Source: CAZCAC01 sp964496575 (lineage in GTDB: Bacteria; Planctomycetota; UBA1135; GCA-002686595). From it: 28,040 nt of DNA. Below, in pieces: positions 13,743 through 21,952 of the stretch. The position numbers and the translations under genes were made by a program. The first letter of the stretch is position 1; each line of letters opens with the position of its first letter. The DNA lies in the NCBI GenBank assembly GCA_964496575.1, contig CAZCAC010000115.1, positions 1 through 28,040 on the forward strand, read 5' to 3'. Under the pieces are notes generated by a model, which saw only the letters and a list, made by a program, of their open reading frames with translations, was not told the origin of the DNA and made no database searches.

Positions 13743-16271
13743 ATGAAAGCCAACCAGAGCAGGATCTTCAATGGTGGCGGGCTGGTGCTCGCGGCGTTCA
13801 TCTCTCTCATGGCTTCAGCCTCGGCCCAGCAGCAGCTCCTGCAGCTGCTCCCTCCCGGAGATCTCCCTGGCGATCCCGCGGCTGGCGATCACTTCGGGAT
13901 CGACGTGGCGATCAGCGGGAATCGCATCGTCGTCGGCGCGTCCTACGACGACGATGACGGGGACGGCTCGGGGACGGCCTACCTGTTCGACGCGTCGACC
14001 GGACAGCGGCTCCACGAGCTGCGCCCCTCCGACGGAGCGGCGGGTGACTACTTCGGGGAGGCGGTCGCCATCAGTGGCGATCGAGTCGTCATCGGAGCTC
14101 GGCACGACGACGACCTCGGAGCCTCCTCCGGCTCGGCCTACGTCTTCGACGCGATGACCGGCCAGCAGCTCATCAAGCTGCTTCCCTCGGACGGTGGGGC
14201 TCTGGATATGTTCGGAATGACCGTCGCGCTCAGCGGGAACATCGCGGTGATCGGGGCGGCAGGGGATGGGGTCTGCGGCTCGGCGTACGTCTTCGACGTC
14301 AGCTCCGGCCAGGAGCTCGTCAAGCTGCTTCCCTCCGATGGTGCCCAGGGAGATCGTTTCGCCTGGGGTCTCGACATCGACGACTCCCTCGCCATCGTCG
14401 GCGCGTACTTCGACGACGACAACGGCCAGAACTCGGGTTCCGCCTACGTCTTCGACGCGAGGACGGGGCAGCAGCTCCGCAAGCTGGTGGCGAGCGACGG
14501 CGCTCCGCACGAGTACTTCGGGTTCGGCGTCGGTATCAGCGACGACCGCGCCCTCGTCGGGGCCTTCTTCGACGACGACAACGGCCTCTACTCGGGCTCG
14601 GCGTACGTCTTCGACGTGGTGACCGGCCAGCAGCTCGCCAAGCTGCTCCCCCCCGAGGGCCGGGAGGGGGACGAGTTCGGCAAGCGCGTCTCGATCAGCG
14701 GGAACCGCGCCCTCGTCGGTTCCGAATACCACGACGGAGGTGGCCCGGACAAGGGGGCCGCCTTCCTCTTCGACGCGGACACCGGCCAGCCGCTGTACAC
14801 CCTGCTGCACTCGCCCGGCTCCGGCTCCGACCAGTTCGGGAGCTCGGTCGAGATCAGGGGAAACCGGGCCGTCATCGGGGCGGAGTACGAGGACGCGGTG
14901 GCCAGCAATTCGGGTGCCGCGTACCTGTTCGAGGTGGCGGACGGGCTGCTCGTCACCCCGGCGGGCCCCTTCGAGGCGAAGGGCAACATCGGTGGGCCCT
15001 TCCACCCGGGCGCGATCGAATACACGCTCCACAACACCGGCTCCTACGGTTTCGACTACGAGACCACCGTGAACCGGACGTGGCTGGCGGTCTCGAACGG
15101 GTCGGGTTTCCTCACCAGCGGGGAGGCCGCCGTGGTCCGTATCGAGATCGATCCCGCCGCCGGTTCTCTGGGCCTCGGGCTTCGCTCGGGCCAGGTCTCC
15201 TTCCAGAACACGACCACGCACGAGGGAGACACGGAGCTACAGGTGACGCTCGAGATCGGGGAGGGCCTGCCGGAGCGGCTTCACGCCTTCCCGCTGGACA
15301 GCGACCCCGGCTGGACCTGCCAGGCGCAGTGGGAGTTCGGGACACCGACCGGCGATGGCGGGGAGGAGCTGTACTATCCCGATCCCCAGAGTGGCCACAC
15401 CGGCGCCAACGTCTACGGCTACAACCTGTACGGAGACTACGCGAACGACCTTCCCACCTTCTACCGTCTCACCACCACTGCCGTGGACTGCTCCGGCTCG
15501 ACGGGTACGACGCTGAAGTTCTGGCGCTGGCTGAACGTGGAGCGGAGCTACCACGACCATGCGCGGCTCTACGTCAGCAACGACGGCGCGGGCTTCGTCA
15601 ATATCTGGAAGAACCCCGTCGACGTCGGGGTCGAGAGCTGGCGCTGGGAGGAAGTGGAGTACGACCTCTCGAGCGTCGCCGACGGGGAGAGCTCCGTCTA
15701 CCTGCGCTGGAGCATGGGGCCGACCGACAGCGTCTACCCTGCGAGCGGCTGGAACATCGACGACGTCGAGATCTGGGGTGTGACACCGCGCCCCGGCTCG
15801 GCCTTCTGCTCGGGAGAGTCGGGCAGCGGAACCGCGTGTCCCTGCAACAACGCCGCCGACGGCAGCCTACCAGGGGCGGGATGCGCAAACGGGGTCTTCT
15901 ACTCCGGTGCGTACCTGACCGCGACCGGGACCGCCAGTGTGACCGGCGACACGCTGGTCCTGCGCACCACACACGCCGAGCCGAGCAACTCCGGCCTCTA
16001 CTTCCAGGGGACGACCGACCTCACGCCGGGGATGATCTGGGGCGACGGCCTGCGCTGTACCGGCGGCGGCATCGTGCGGCTGCAGGTGCGCTTCGCCGAC
16101 CCCGAGGGCTCCTCGCACACCACCATCCCGATCGGCGCCGCGGGCGGCGTGAGCGCCGGGGACGCGAGGTACTACCAGCTGTGGTACCGTACGATAGATG
16201 ACCCGCCTTGCGGGACGGGAGTGAACGACTTCAACTCCTCGAATGGGTACGCGATCACCTGGCTTCCCTGA
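13743..16271 (+). CDS. Large secreted FG-GAP repeat protein with BACON-like, jelly-roll and Cys-containing C-terminal domains
   Basis: The protein has 842 residues. The start at 13743 opens a signal peptide (MKANQSRIFNGGGLVLAAFI, cleaved near SASA-QQ, about residue 28). Residues about 45-400 contain seven FG-GAP-type units of ~50 residues (FGxxVAISGNRxxVGA...DDDxGxxSGSAYVFDxxTGQ), each with an Asp-rich loop likely to bind calcium, so probably a seven-bladed propeller. Residues about 400-510 resemble a BACON/Ig-like module (TVNRTWLAVSNGSGFLTSGE). Residues about 510-680 are a jelly-roll-like domain (ERLHAFPLDSDPGW, YLRWSMGPTD, GWNIDDVEIWG). Residues about 685-842 are the Cys-containing terminal domain shared with the 1434-2429 protein, ending FNSSNGYAITWLP. 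It is probably a surface or extracellular adhesion-type protein. The upstream Shine-Dalgarno (AGAAG) is weak. Confidence 0.85.
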   Translation: MKANQSRIFNGGGLVLAAFISLMASASAQQQLLQLLPPGDLPGDPAAGDHFGIDVAISGNRIVVGASYDDDDGDGSGTAYLFDASTGQRLHELRPSDGAAGDYFGEAVAISGDRVVIGARHDDDLGASSGSAYVFDAMTGQQLIKLLPSDGGALDMFGMTVALSGNIAVIGAAGDGVCGSAYVFDVSSGQELVKLLPSDGAQGDRFAWGLDIDDSLAIVGAYFDDDNGQNSGSAYVFDARTGQQLRKLVASDGAPHEYFGFGVGISDDRALVGAFFDDDNGLYSGSAYVFDVVTGQQLAKLLPPEGREGDEFGKRVSISGNRALVGSEYHDGGGPDKGAAFLFDADTGQPLYTLLHSPGSGSDQFGSSVEIRGNRAVIGAEYEDAVASNSGAAYLFEVADGLLVTPAGPFEAKGNIGGPFHPGAIEYTLHNTGSYGFDYETTVNRTWLAVSNGSGFLTSGEAAVVRIEIDPAAGSLGLGLRSGQVSFQNTTTHEGDTELQVTLEIGEGLPERLHAFPLDSDPGWTCQAQWEFGTPTGDGGEELYYPDPQSGHTGANVYGYNLYGDYANDLPTFYRLTTTAVDCSGSTGTTLKFWRWLNVERSYHDHARLYVSNDGAGFVNIWKNPVDVGVESWRWEEVEYDLSSVADGESSVYLRWSMGPTDSVYPASGWNIDDVEIWGVTPRPGSAFCSGESGSGTACPCNNAADGSLPGAGCANGVFYSGAYLTATGTASVTGDTLVLRTTHAEPSNSGLYFQGTTDLTPGMIWGDGLRCTGGGIVRLQVRFADPEGSSHTTIPIGAAGGVSAGDARYYQLWYRTIDDPPCGTGVNDFNSSNGYAITWLP

Positions 16272-16292
16272 CGCCAACCGTGGCCGACGCAC

Positions 16293-16335
16293 CGAGGCAG
16301 GTCACCGGGCCCCGGGCCTCGCGGAGGAGAGCCGC
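16293..16335. repeat. 43-bp direct repeat, copy 2 (mate at 13446-13488)
   Basis: It lies 21 bp after the stop of the FG-GAP gene and 8 bp before the convergent regulator gene's stop. TCGCGG-7 nt-CCGCGA at 16319-16337 makes a 6-bp stem, so it may serve as a bidirectional terminator. It shares 38 of 43 positions with copy 1. Confidence 0.6.
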
Positions 16336-16343
16336 GACGCAGC

Positions 16344-18158
16344 TCACACCTCGACCCGATCGACCTCCTTCCTCATCGTCTCGATCAGCGCGGTCAGCTC
16401 CTGGCGGTTCCGCTCGTTCAGCGACGCCAGCGTCTCGTGAGCGAGCAGGATCCGCGCCTGGTTGCGCCGGTCGTTCGCCGTGGAGGAAGGCAGCGGAGCC
16501 ATCTCCTCCGGGAGCGGCCTCGCCTCATCGGTGATGCTGGCCAGGACGCGGTCCATGCCCAGCTCCTCGAACAGCAGGGTGATCTCCGGGCTGATCCGCT
16601 GGATCTCGAACGGGACCTCGGTCGTCCGGGCGTGGTCGACGAGCTCCTGGACGGTTCCCAGGAAGGTGCTGTCGAGGTGATTGCACCCGGACAGGTCCAG
16701 CGTCAGGGCACGGCTTGCGTTCAGCTCGTCGATACAGGCGTCGTGCACCGAGGCACTGAACGTCCAGTCGCCTCGACCCTGAACCTGGATCACGCTCCAC
16801 GCACCTTCCGTGCCGATCAGGATCTCGGTCACCGGGCGAGGCGGCGGCGACGCGGGCTCCGGTTCCGGGGGAACCTCCTGGGGTGCGCCGTTGTCCAGGA
16901 TCGACTCGGCCCGGGCCGCCGTGAGCAGCAGCACGGTGACGTCGTCGTCCTGGGGACCCGACCCGCGCCGATCGGCGAAGGTCTCCAGCAACGCTTGCAG
17001 CAGGAACTGACCCTCCTTTTCCGGATGGGCCAGGGCCGCTTCGAGCTGCTCGTCGAGCAGCTGCGCCTCCGGAGTGCCCGTCTCGCACAGACCATCGGTG
17101 AAGAGGAGCAGCCGGTCCGACGGCTGTAGCTGCACGGACACCTGGTCGAACTCCGCCTCCGCCTCCAGTCCCAGCGCCGGCCCCGTGTGTGCGATCTTCT
17201 CGATCTGGCCCGCCGCGCGCAGGAGCGACAGCGGCGGGTGCCCCGCCGAGGCGATCGTCGCCTGCCCGGTCACGGTGTTCACCAGGCAGATGGCCGCGGT
17301 GATGAACAGGCCCGGGCGACTGCATTCGGCCAAGAGGCATCGATTGACGGCCTGGAGCACCTCGGCCGGCGGAGTGGGCTCCGCGGACTGCCCCCGGGTG
17401 AGCTGAAGGCGGTGCTTGAACAACACGGCGAGCATGGCCGCGCTGACCCCGTGCCCGGCCGCGTCGGCGACGTAGACGACCAGGTGCTCGTCGTCCAGCT
17501 GCACGACGTCGTACAGGTCGCCGCCGACCTTCCGGCTGGGGCGATACACCGCATTCACCGCGAAGCCGTGCAACGACGGCGGCGAGCTGGGGAGCATCGT
17601 GCGCTGGATCAGCGCGGCCCGGCGAAGATCCTCGTCGATCGTTTCGGCCTGCTCGTACAGCAGTCGACACGCCTGCTTGAGTTGAGCCACCTGGCTGCTG
17701 AGGCGCTCGTTGTTGTCCGCGATGGTCTGCGTCAGGCGGTCGCGCTCCAGCGCCATGCGTCGCTGCGCCAGCGCGTTGCGCACGGCGACCTTCAGCGAGC
17801 TCAGGGCAGCCAGCGGCTTGGTGATGAAATCGAAGGCCCCCAGCTGAATCGCCTTCACCGCGTCGCGGAACGTGCCTCTTCCGGAGAGGATGATCCAGGT
17901 CGCACCCGGACAGGTCCGCTTGGCCCACTGCATCAGCTCGAGCCCGGACATACCGGGCATCGAGAGATCGGTCACGACGACGTCGAAGGGGTTCGCTTGC
18001 AGCAGTTCTTGCGCCGCGGCGCCGTTGCTCGCCACCGTGACGTCGTACTCGGGCACCGAGGTCAGCACACTCTCGAGGAGGCGGCGCACGGCCTCCTCAT
18101 CGTCGACGATGAGAATCTTCGCCGGCTCGGTTCCGCTGGAATCCCCTGCAAACTCCAT
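16344..18158 (-). CDS. Response regulator with PP2C (RsbU/SpoIIE-like) phosphatase and C-terminal STAS domain
   Basis: The protein has 604 residues. The start at 18158 is chosen because the REC domain begins soon after it; longer in-frame starts add Arg/Gln-rich sequence. The REC domain (about 12-125) has the acidic pair D19/D20, phospho-acceptor D64 in VVTDLSMPGMSG, and K114 in FITKPL. A coiled-coil linker (about 130-185) precedes the PP2C/SpoIIE domain (about 195-415), whose metal ligands are visible in VGGDLYDVV (D214), VADAAGHGVSAAML (D232), LLFTDGLCE (D355) and PQDDDVTVLLL. After a Pro-rich linker, a STAS domain (about 443-545) carries LDLSGCNHLDSTFLGTV with Ser497 at the usual phosphoserine position. 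Phosphorylation of REC would be expected to switch on dephosphorylation of an anti-anti-sigma STAS domain, here possibly its own. No kinase/anti-sigma gene is adjacent. Confidence 0.9.
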   Translation of the reverse strand: MEFAGDSSGTEPAKILIVDDEEAVRRLLESVLTSVPEYDVTVASNGAAAQELLQANPFDVVVTDLSMPGMSGLELMQWAKRTCPGATWIILSGRGTFRDAVKAIQLGAFDFITKPLAALSSLKVAVRNALAQRRMALERDRLTQTIADNNERLSSQVAQLKQACRLLYEQAETIDEDLRRAALIQRTMLPSSPPSLHGFAVNAVYRPSRKVGGDLYDVVQLDDEHLVVYVADAAGHGVSAAMLAVLFKHRLQLTRGQSAEPTPPAEVLQAVNRCLLAECSRPGLFITAAICLVNTVTGQATIASAGHPPLSLLRAAGQIEKIAHTGPALGLEAEAEFDQVSVQLQPSDRLLLFTDGLCETGTPEAQLLDEQLEAALAHPEKEGQFLLQALLETFADRRGSGPQDDDVTVLLLTAARAESILDNGAPQEVPPEPEPASPPPRPVTEILIGTEGAWSVIQVQGRGDWTFSASVHDACIDELNASRALTLDLSGCNHLDSTFLGTVQELVDHARTTEVPFEIQRISPEITLLFEELGMDRVLASITDEARPLPEEMAPLPSSTANDRRNQARILLAHETLASLNERNRQELTALIETMRKEVDRVEV

Positions 18159-18324
18159 CACGGGTTTCTCTGCTTGCTGGCGACCGCCGGCGGCCCGGTC
18201 CATCCGGAACCGACGGCGGGCGGTCCACGTGCATGATAGAGGCCCGGGTCGGTTCCGGCGAGGATCCCCCGGAGCGAGTCGAGTCCTGGTATCTTGGCCG
18301 GATGGCTGACCAGGAGCTCGGCAC

Positions 18325-21300
18325 GTGATCTCGGCCCTTCTGGGGCTCTCTCTCGGCACTTTCGGCTGCGCAGCTCCGCTCTCGCGGCCACCGGAGGAGC
18401 TGCTCATCCTCACCCCCGCCGATCTCGCCCCCGCGGCGGAAGAGCTGGCGAGCTTTCGCCGCGAGGACGGTCTGCGCGTGCGCGTGGAGCCGGTCGACGG
18501 GCTCGCGCTCGAGGGAGCGCTCTCCCCCGACCGCGTGAAGGCCCGCGTCCGGGAGACCTGGTCGGAGGTCGGTGAGGGACTTCGCTATTTGCTCCTCCTG
18601 GGGGACGCGCCGGTCCCCGGTGATCCCGGGGGGCGCGTGCGCATCCCGCCGCGGTTGCTCCCGGCGAGCTACGTGGACGAGCGCTGGCCGCACGCCGAGG
18701 AGCTCGCCTCGGACGTCTGGTACGGGATGCTCGACGGGGATCGCGTCCCGGAGCTCGCGGTCGGTCGGTTGCCGGTGGACAACCTGCGCGAGGCGCGCCG
18801 GATGGTCGAGCGCATCATCGCCTATGAGGAGAGCACCGACTTCGGCAGCTGGCGCAAGCGGATCGAGGTGGTGGCCGGCGTCGCGGGATTTGGCGCGCTG
18901 GAGGATGCGCTGATCGAGAAGGTCGCGCGACGATACCTCGGCGAGCTGATCGACCCCGCCTACGACGTGACGGTGACCTGGGCGAACCCGAGCTCGCCCT
19001 ACTCGCACCTGCCGTCGCGCTTCTCCGAGAAGGTGCTCGAGCGGCTCAACGCCGGCTCGCTGATCGCGACCTACATCGGGCACGGCAAGCCGTTCGGGTT
19101 CGGCAAGGTGGAGTGGGAGGGGAAGCGGCATCCGATCTTCCGCCTCGGCGAGGCGCGGCGCATCGCGGTCGAGCATGGAGCGCCGTTGATGGTCCTGCTC
19201 GCCTGCTCGACCGGCTGGTTCGATCACGAGAAGGGTGACTGCATCTCGGAGGTCCTGCTCGAGCGGCCGCGCGGACCGATTGCGGTCTTCTCCTCGACGC
19301 GCGTCAGCCAGCCGTACGCCGACGGGATCATCGGGCGGGAGCTGATTGCAAACCTGATGTCGCCGGAGCACGAGCGCCTGGGCGACTCGATCCGCGCGGT
19401 GCAGGCCGCGCTGGTGAATCCGGAGGGTGAGGAGCAGGCGCTTTTGGACGGCCTCGCCGGGATGATCATGAAACCGGAGACGCTCGCGGCGTGCCGGGAG
19501 GATCACGTCCACCTCTACGCGCTCTTCGGCGATCCGAGCATGAAGCTGGGCCTTCCGCGGGGCGCGGTGGAGCTGCGCGCGCCCCGGACGGCGACCGCGG
19601 GGGAGGCGATCGAGGTGTCGGGGACCCTCGATCGGGAGTACCGCGGACGGGCAGTGGTGACTCTCGAGGTACGTCGGGGGCATTCTCGGGCGGAGCAGCT
19701 CCGCACCGCTGGTTTCACGGGGCGTCCGCTGGAGAAGACGATGGCCGAGAACTGGCGGCGGGCCAACGATCTCGTGATCGCGCGCGAGGAGCTCCTGGTG
19801 GAGAGTCGGAGCTTCACCGTTCCGCTGCTTCCGCCCCTGGACGGCCTGCCCGTTGGCGAGCTTCTACTCCGGGTCTTCGTCGAGGATCCGCAAGGGTGCG
19901 CCGTCGCGGCGGTCCCGATCCGGATCGAGGCACCCGCGGGATCGCTCCTCATGCAGGAGGCCGTTCGCCAGGTAGCCTTCCGCAGCGCACGGCGCGACGC
20001 GGCGCGGCGCCATCGCCGCATCATCTTCAACAATGACGGGAACGAGCCGGTCTACTTCATGGACGAGGCGACGCCCGAATCACTGCTGGCCTTGCGCACC
20101 GCGCCGCTCGCCGATTCGCAGGTCGACACGATCTTCTACTGCACCTGGAGCTCGGGGTTCGGCTACTTCACCCACGACACGAAGATCGGCACGCCGTTCA
20201 CTCGCACCGAGGACAAGCTCTCGAACAACAAGACGGCGGAGCTTCACGCGAAGGGGCTGGACCCGCTCGAGATCGTCGTCGACTGGTGCAAGGCGAACGA
20301 CGTCGAGGTCTTCTGGTCGTTCCGGATGAACGACACGCACGACGCGTCCTCGGCGTGGTACGGGCCGCTGCTCTTCCCACCGCTCAAGGAGGAGCATCCC
20401 GAGTGGCTGGTGGGCACGCGCGCGAAGCGGCCGCCCAACGGGCGCTGGACGGCGGTCGACTTCACGCGGCCAGGGGTGCGCGAGCTGGCCTTCCGCTACA
20501 TCGAGGAGGTCTGTCGCAACTACGACGTCGACGGCGTCGAGCTCGACTTCTTCCGGCACCTCAACTACTTCAAGGGTGTGTCGTGGGGCGAACCGGCGAC
20601 GGAGGAGGAGCTGGAGATGATGACCGGGCTCCTGCGCCGGGTGCGCGAGATGACCGAAGAGGTCGGCTGGGAACGCGGGCGGCCGATCCTCGTCGCGGTG
20701 CGGGTGCCCGATTGCATCGAGTTCTGCCGGACACTCGGCTTCGACGTGCCGCGCTGGCTCCGCGAGGATCTGGTCGACCTGATGACGGTGAGCGGCTACT
20801 TCCGCCTGGAGAAGTGGAAGTGGTCGGTCGCGCTCGGGCACGACCACCGCGTGCCGGTCTACGCCTGTCTCAGCGAGTCACGCCAGCGCGATGCGGAGGT
20901 GAAGGCCGTCTACACCTCGCAGGAGGGCTACCGGGCACGGGCGATGAACGCCTGGTACAGCGGCGTCGACGGGATCTACCTCTTCAACGCTTTCGATCCG
21001 ACGAGCCCGCTGTGGCGCGAGCTCGGCGATCCGTCGGCGCTGAAGCAGCTCTCCAAGGTCTACTTCACCTCGGCGCGCGGCTACGGCAACGTCGACTCGT
21101 GGTGGGAGGGTGGTTCGAAGTGGATGCGCCGCTCGATCCTCTCCCCCGACCGCCCGCGCCGGCTCACCGCGGATCGGCCCGAGGTCGTCGAGCTGCTCGT
21201 CGGCGAGGACCCAGACACCGCGGCCGCGCGCATGCTGCGGCTGCGCTTCAAGGGCTTGCCGGAGGTGGAGGCGGTACGGGTCGAGGTGAACGGTGAGTCC

Positions 21301-21453
21301 CCCGGCCCGCTGCGGCTCGAGGGCACGTGGCTCGTGGGCGAGCTTCCGCGGGGTGTGGTGCGAGAGGGATGGAACGAGATCGCGGTCACGCTCGAGGCCG
21401 GGGTCGAGCCGAGCGTCTCGTGGCTGGACCTTCACTTCCGTGTCGAGCGGTGA
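18325..21453 (+). CDS. C25 peptidase-like domain fused to a glycoside-hydrolase-like TIM barrel, lipoprotein
   Basis: 1042 residues from GTG 18325, supported by AGGAG 8 nt upstream. The N-terminus VISALLGLSLGTFGCAAP suggests a lipoprotein (Cys15). Residues about 25-410 are a gingipain/C25-type caspase fold: LLLLGDAP, ELAVGRLPV, the dyad His253 (YIGHGKPFG) and Cys294 (LLACSTGWFD), and the family-typical YALFGDPSMKLGLP. A beta-sandwich linker (about 415-540) follows. Residues about 565-960 form a TIM-barrel like GHL10/family-10-like hydrolases: RRIIFNNDGNEPVYF, FWSFRMNDTHD, FTRPGVRELAFRYIEEVC, YDVDGVELDFFRH (acidic pair E739/D741), GVDGIYLFNAFDP. A small beta domain ends the protein. It is transcribed divergently from the REC-PP2C-STAS gene across 166 bp. 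Substrates are unknown. Confidence 0.75.
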   Translation: MISALLGLSLGTFGCAAPLSRPPEELLILTPADLAPAAEELASFRREDGLRVRVEPVDGLALEGALSPDRVKARVRETWSEVGEGLRYLLLLGDAPVPGDPGGRVRIPPRLLPASYVDERWPHAEELASDVWYGMLDGDRVPELAVGRLPVDNLREARRMVERIIAYEESTDFGSWRKRIEVVAGVAGFGALEDALIEKVARRYLGELIDPAYDVTVTWANPSSPYSHLPSRFSEKVLERLNAGSLIATYIGHGKPFGFGKVEWEGKRHPIFRLGEARRIAVEHGAPLMVLLACSTGWFDHEKGDCISEVLLERPRGPIAVFSSTRVSQPYADGIIGRELIANLMSPEHERLGDSIRAVQAALVNPEGEEQALLDGLAGMIMKPETLAACREDHVHLYALFGDPSMKLGLPRGAVELRAPRTATAGEAIEVSGTLDREYRGRAVVTLEVRRGHSRAEQLRTAGFTGRPLEKTMAENWRRANDLVIAREELLVESRSFTVPLLPPLDGLPVGELLLRVFVEDPQGCAVAAVPIRIEAPAGSLLMQEAVRQVAFRSARRDAARRHRRIIFNNDGNEPVYFMDEATPESLLALRTAPLADSQVDTIFYCTWSSGFGYFTHDTKIGTPFTRTEDKLSNNKTAELHAKGLDPLEIVVDWCKANDVEVFWSFRMNDTHDASSAWYGPLLFPPLKEEHPEWLVGTRAKRPPNGRWTAVDFTRPGVRELAFRYIEEVCRNYDVDGVELDFFRHLNYFKGVSWGEPATEEELEMMTGLLRRVREMTEEVGWERGRPILVAVRVPDCIEFCRTLGFDVPRWLREDLVDLMTVSGYFRLEKWKWSVALGHDHRVPVYACLSESRQRDAEVKAVYTSQEGYRARAMNAWYSGVDGIYLFNAFDPTSPLWRELGDPSALKQLSKVYFTSARGYGNVDSWWEGGSKWMRRSILSPDRPRRLTADRPEVVELLVGEDPDTAAARMLRLRFKGLPEVEAVRVEVNGESPGPLRLEGTWLVGELPRGVVREGWNEIAVTLEAGVEPSVSWLDLHFRVER

Positions 21454-21489
21454 GCAAGGCAACGGGGTTGGGAGTTGCGGGACCTCGGG

Positions 21490-21845
21490 CACGGAGAAAA
21501 CGGAGAGCACGGCGGCTTCACACGGAGCTCACGGAGACGCAGAGCGACACAGAGGGAACAGAGGACACGGTGAGATCGCGACGGAAGCAGAGACCACGGA
21601 GGTTTCAGACTGGTTTCGACACGGAGGGAACGGAGGGCACCGAGGTGACTCTGGTCGAACGAATCCCGCACTGGAATGGTGCCTTGTCCTCCGTGGGCTC
21701 TGCGTTCTCTGTGCCCAAACCAGTCTGAAACCTCCGTGGTCTCTGCTTCCGTCGCGATCTCACCGTGTCCTCTGTTCCCTCTGTGTCGCTCTGCGTCTCC
21801 GTGAGCTCCGTGTGAAACCACCGTGCCCTCTGTTACCTCTGTGTC
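21490..21845. repeat. Long hairpin repeat: two perfect 100-bp inverted arms around a 100-bp spacer
   Basis: 21517-21616 and 21717-21816 are perfect inverted copies (100 of 100 by eye), separated by 100 bp. The outer ~27 bp on each side (to about 21490 and 21845) continue as imperfect pairing. The arms consist of ACGGAG/CAGAG-type short motifs (CACGGAG, CAGAGGGAACAGAGG). The spacer holds more of them facing each other (CACGGAGGGAACGGAGG against CCTCCGTGGGCTCTGCG). Every reading frame is open through it, giving low-complexity translations that are not genuine proteins. Repeats of this ACGGAG type recur between genes in several environmental phyla, from memory. It lies between the ends of two convergent genes. 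Confidence 0.85.
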
Positions 21846-21904
21846 ACTTCTTCCCACGAACTGGCAGCAGACCGAGAGACGAACTCTCCGTTCTAGAACG
21901 CAGA

Positions 21905-21945
21905 AAAACGAAGGCTATGAAGAGCACTCTCGATGTTCTTCGCCG
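21905..21945 (-). terminator. Possible intrinsic terminator after the hoxU-like gene
   Basis: On the minus strand CGAAG-24 nt-CTTCG is followed directly by TTTTT, starting about 11 bp after the last stop of the operon. A smaller GAAGA/TCTTC stem nests inside. The outer stem is only 5 bp, so this is a weak call. Confidence 0.3.
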
Positions 21946-21952
21946 GCTTTCC

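Noticed and set aside
13743..14940. CRISPR-like periodicity
   Set aside because: The ~155-160-bp period is the coding sequence of FG-GAP units, with diverged copies in frame and no short identical repeats with unique spacers.
13815..15221. 468-codon minus-strand frame opposite the FG-GAP repeats
   Set aside because: It mirrors the periodic FG-GAP coding repeats and has no protein-like features of its own.
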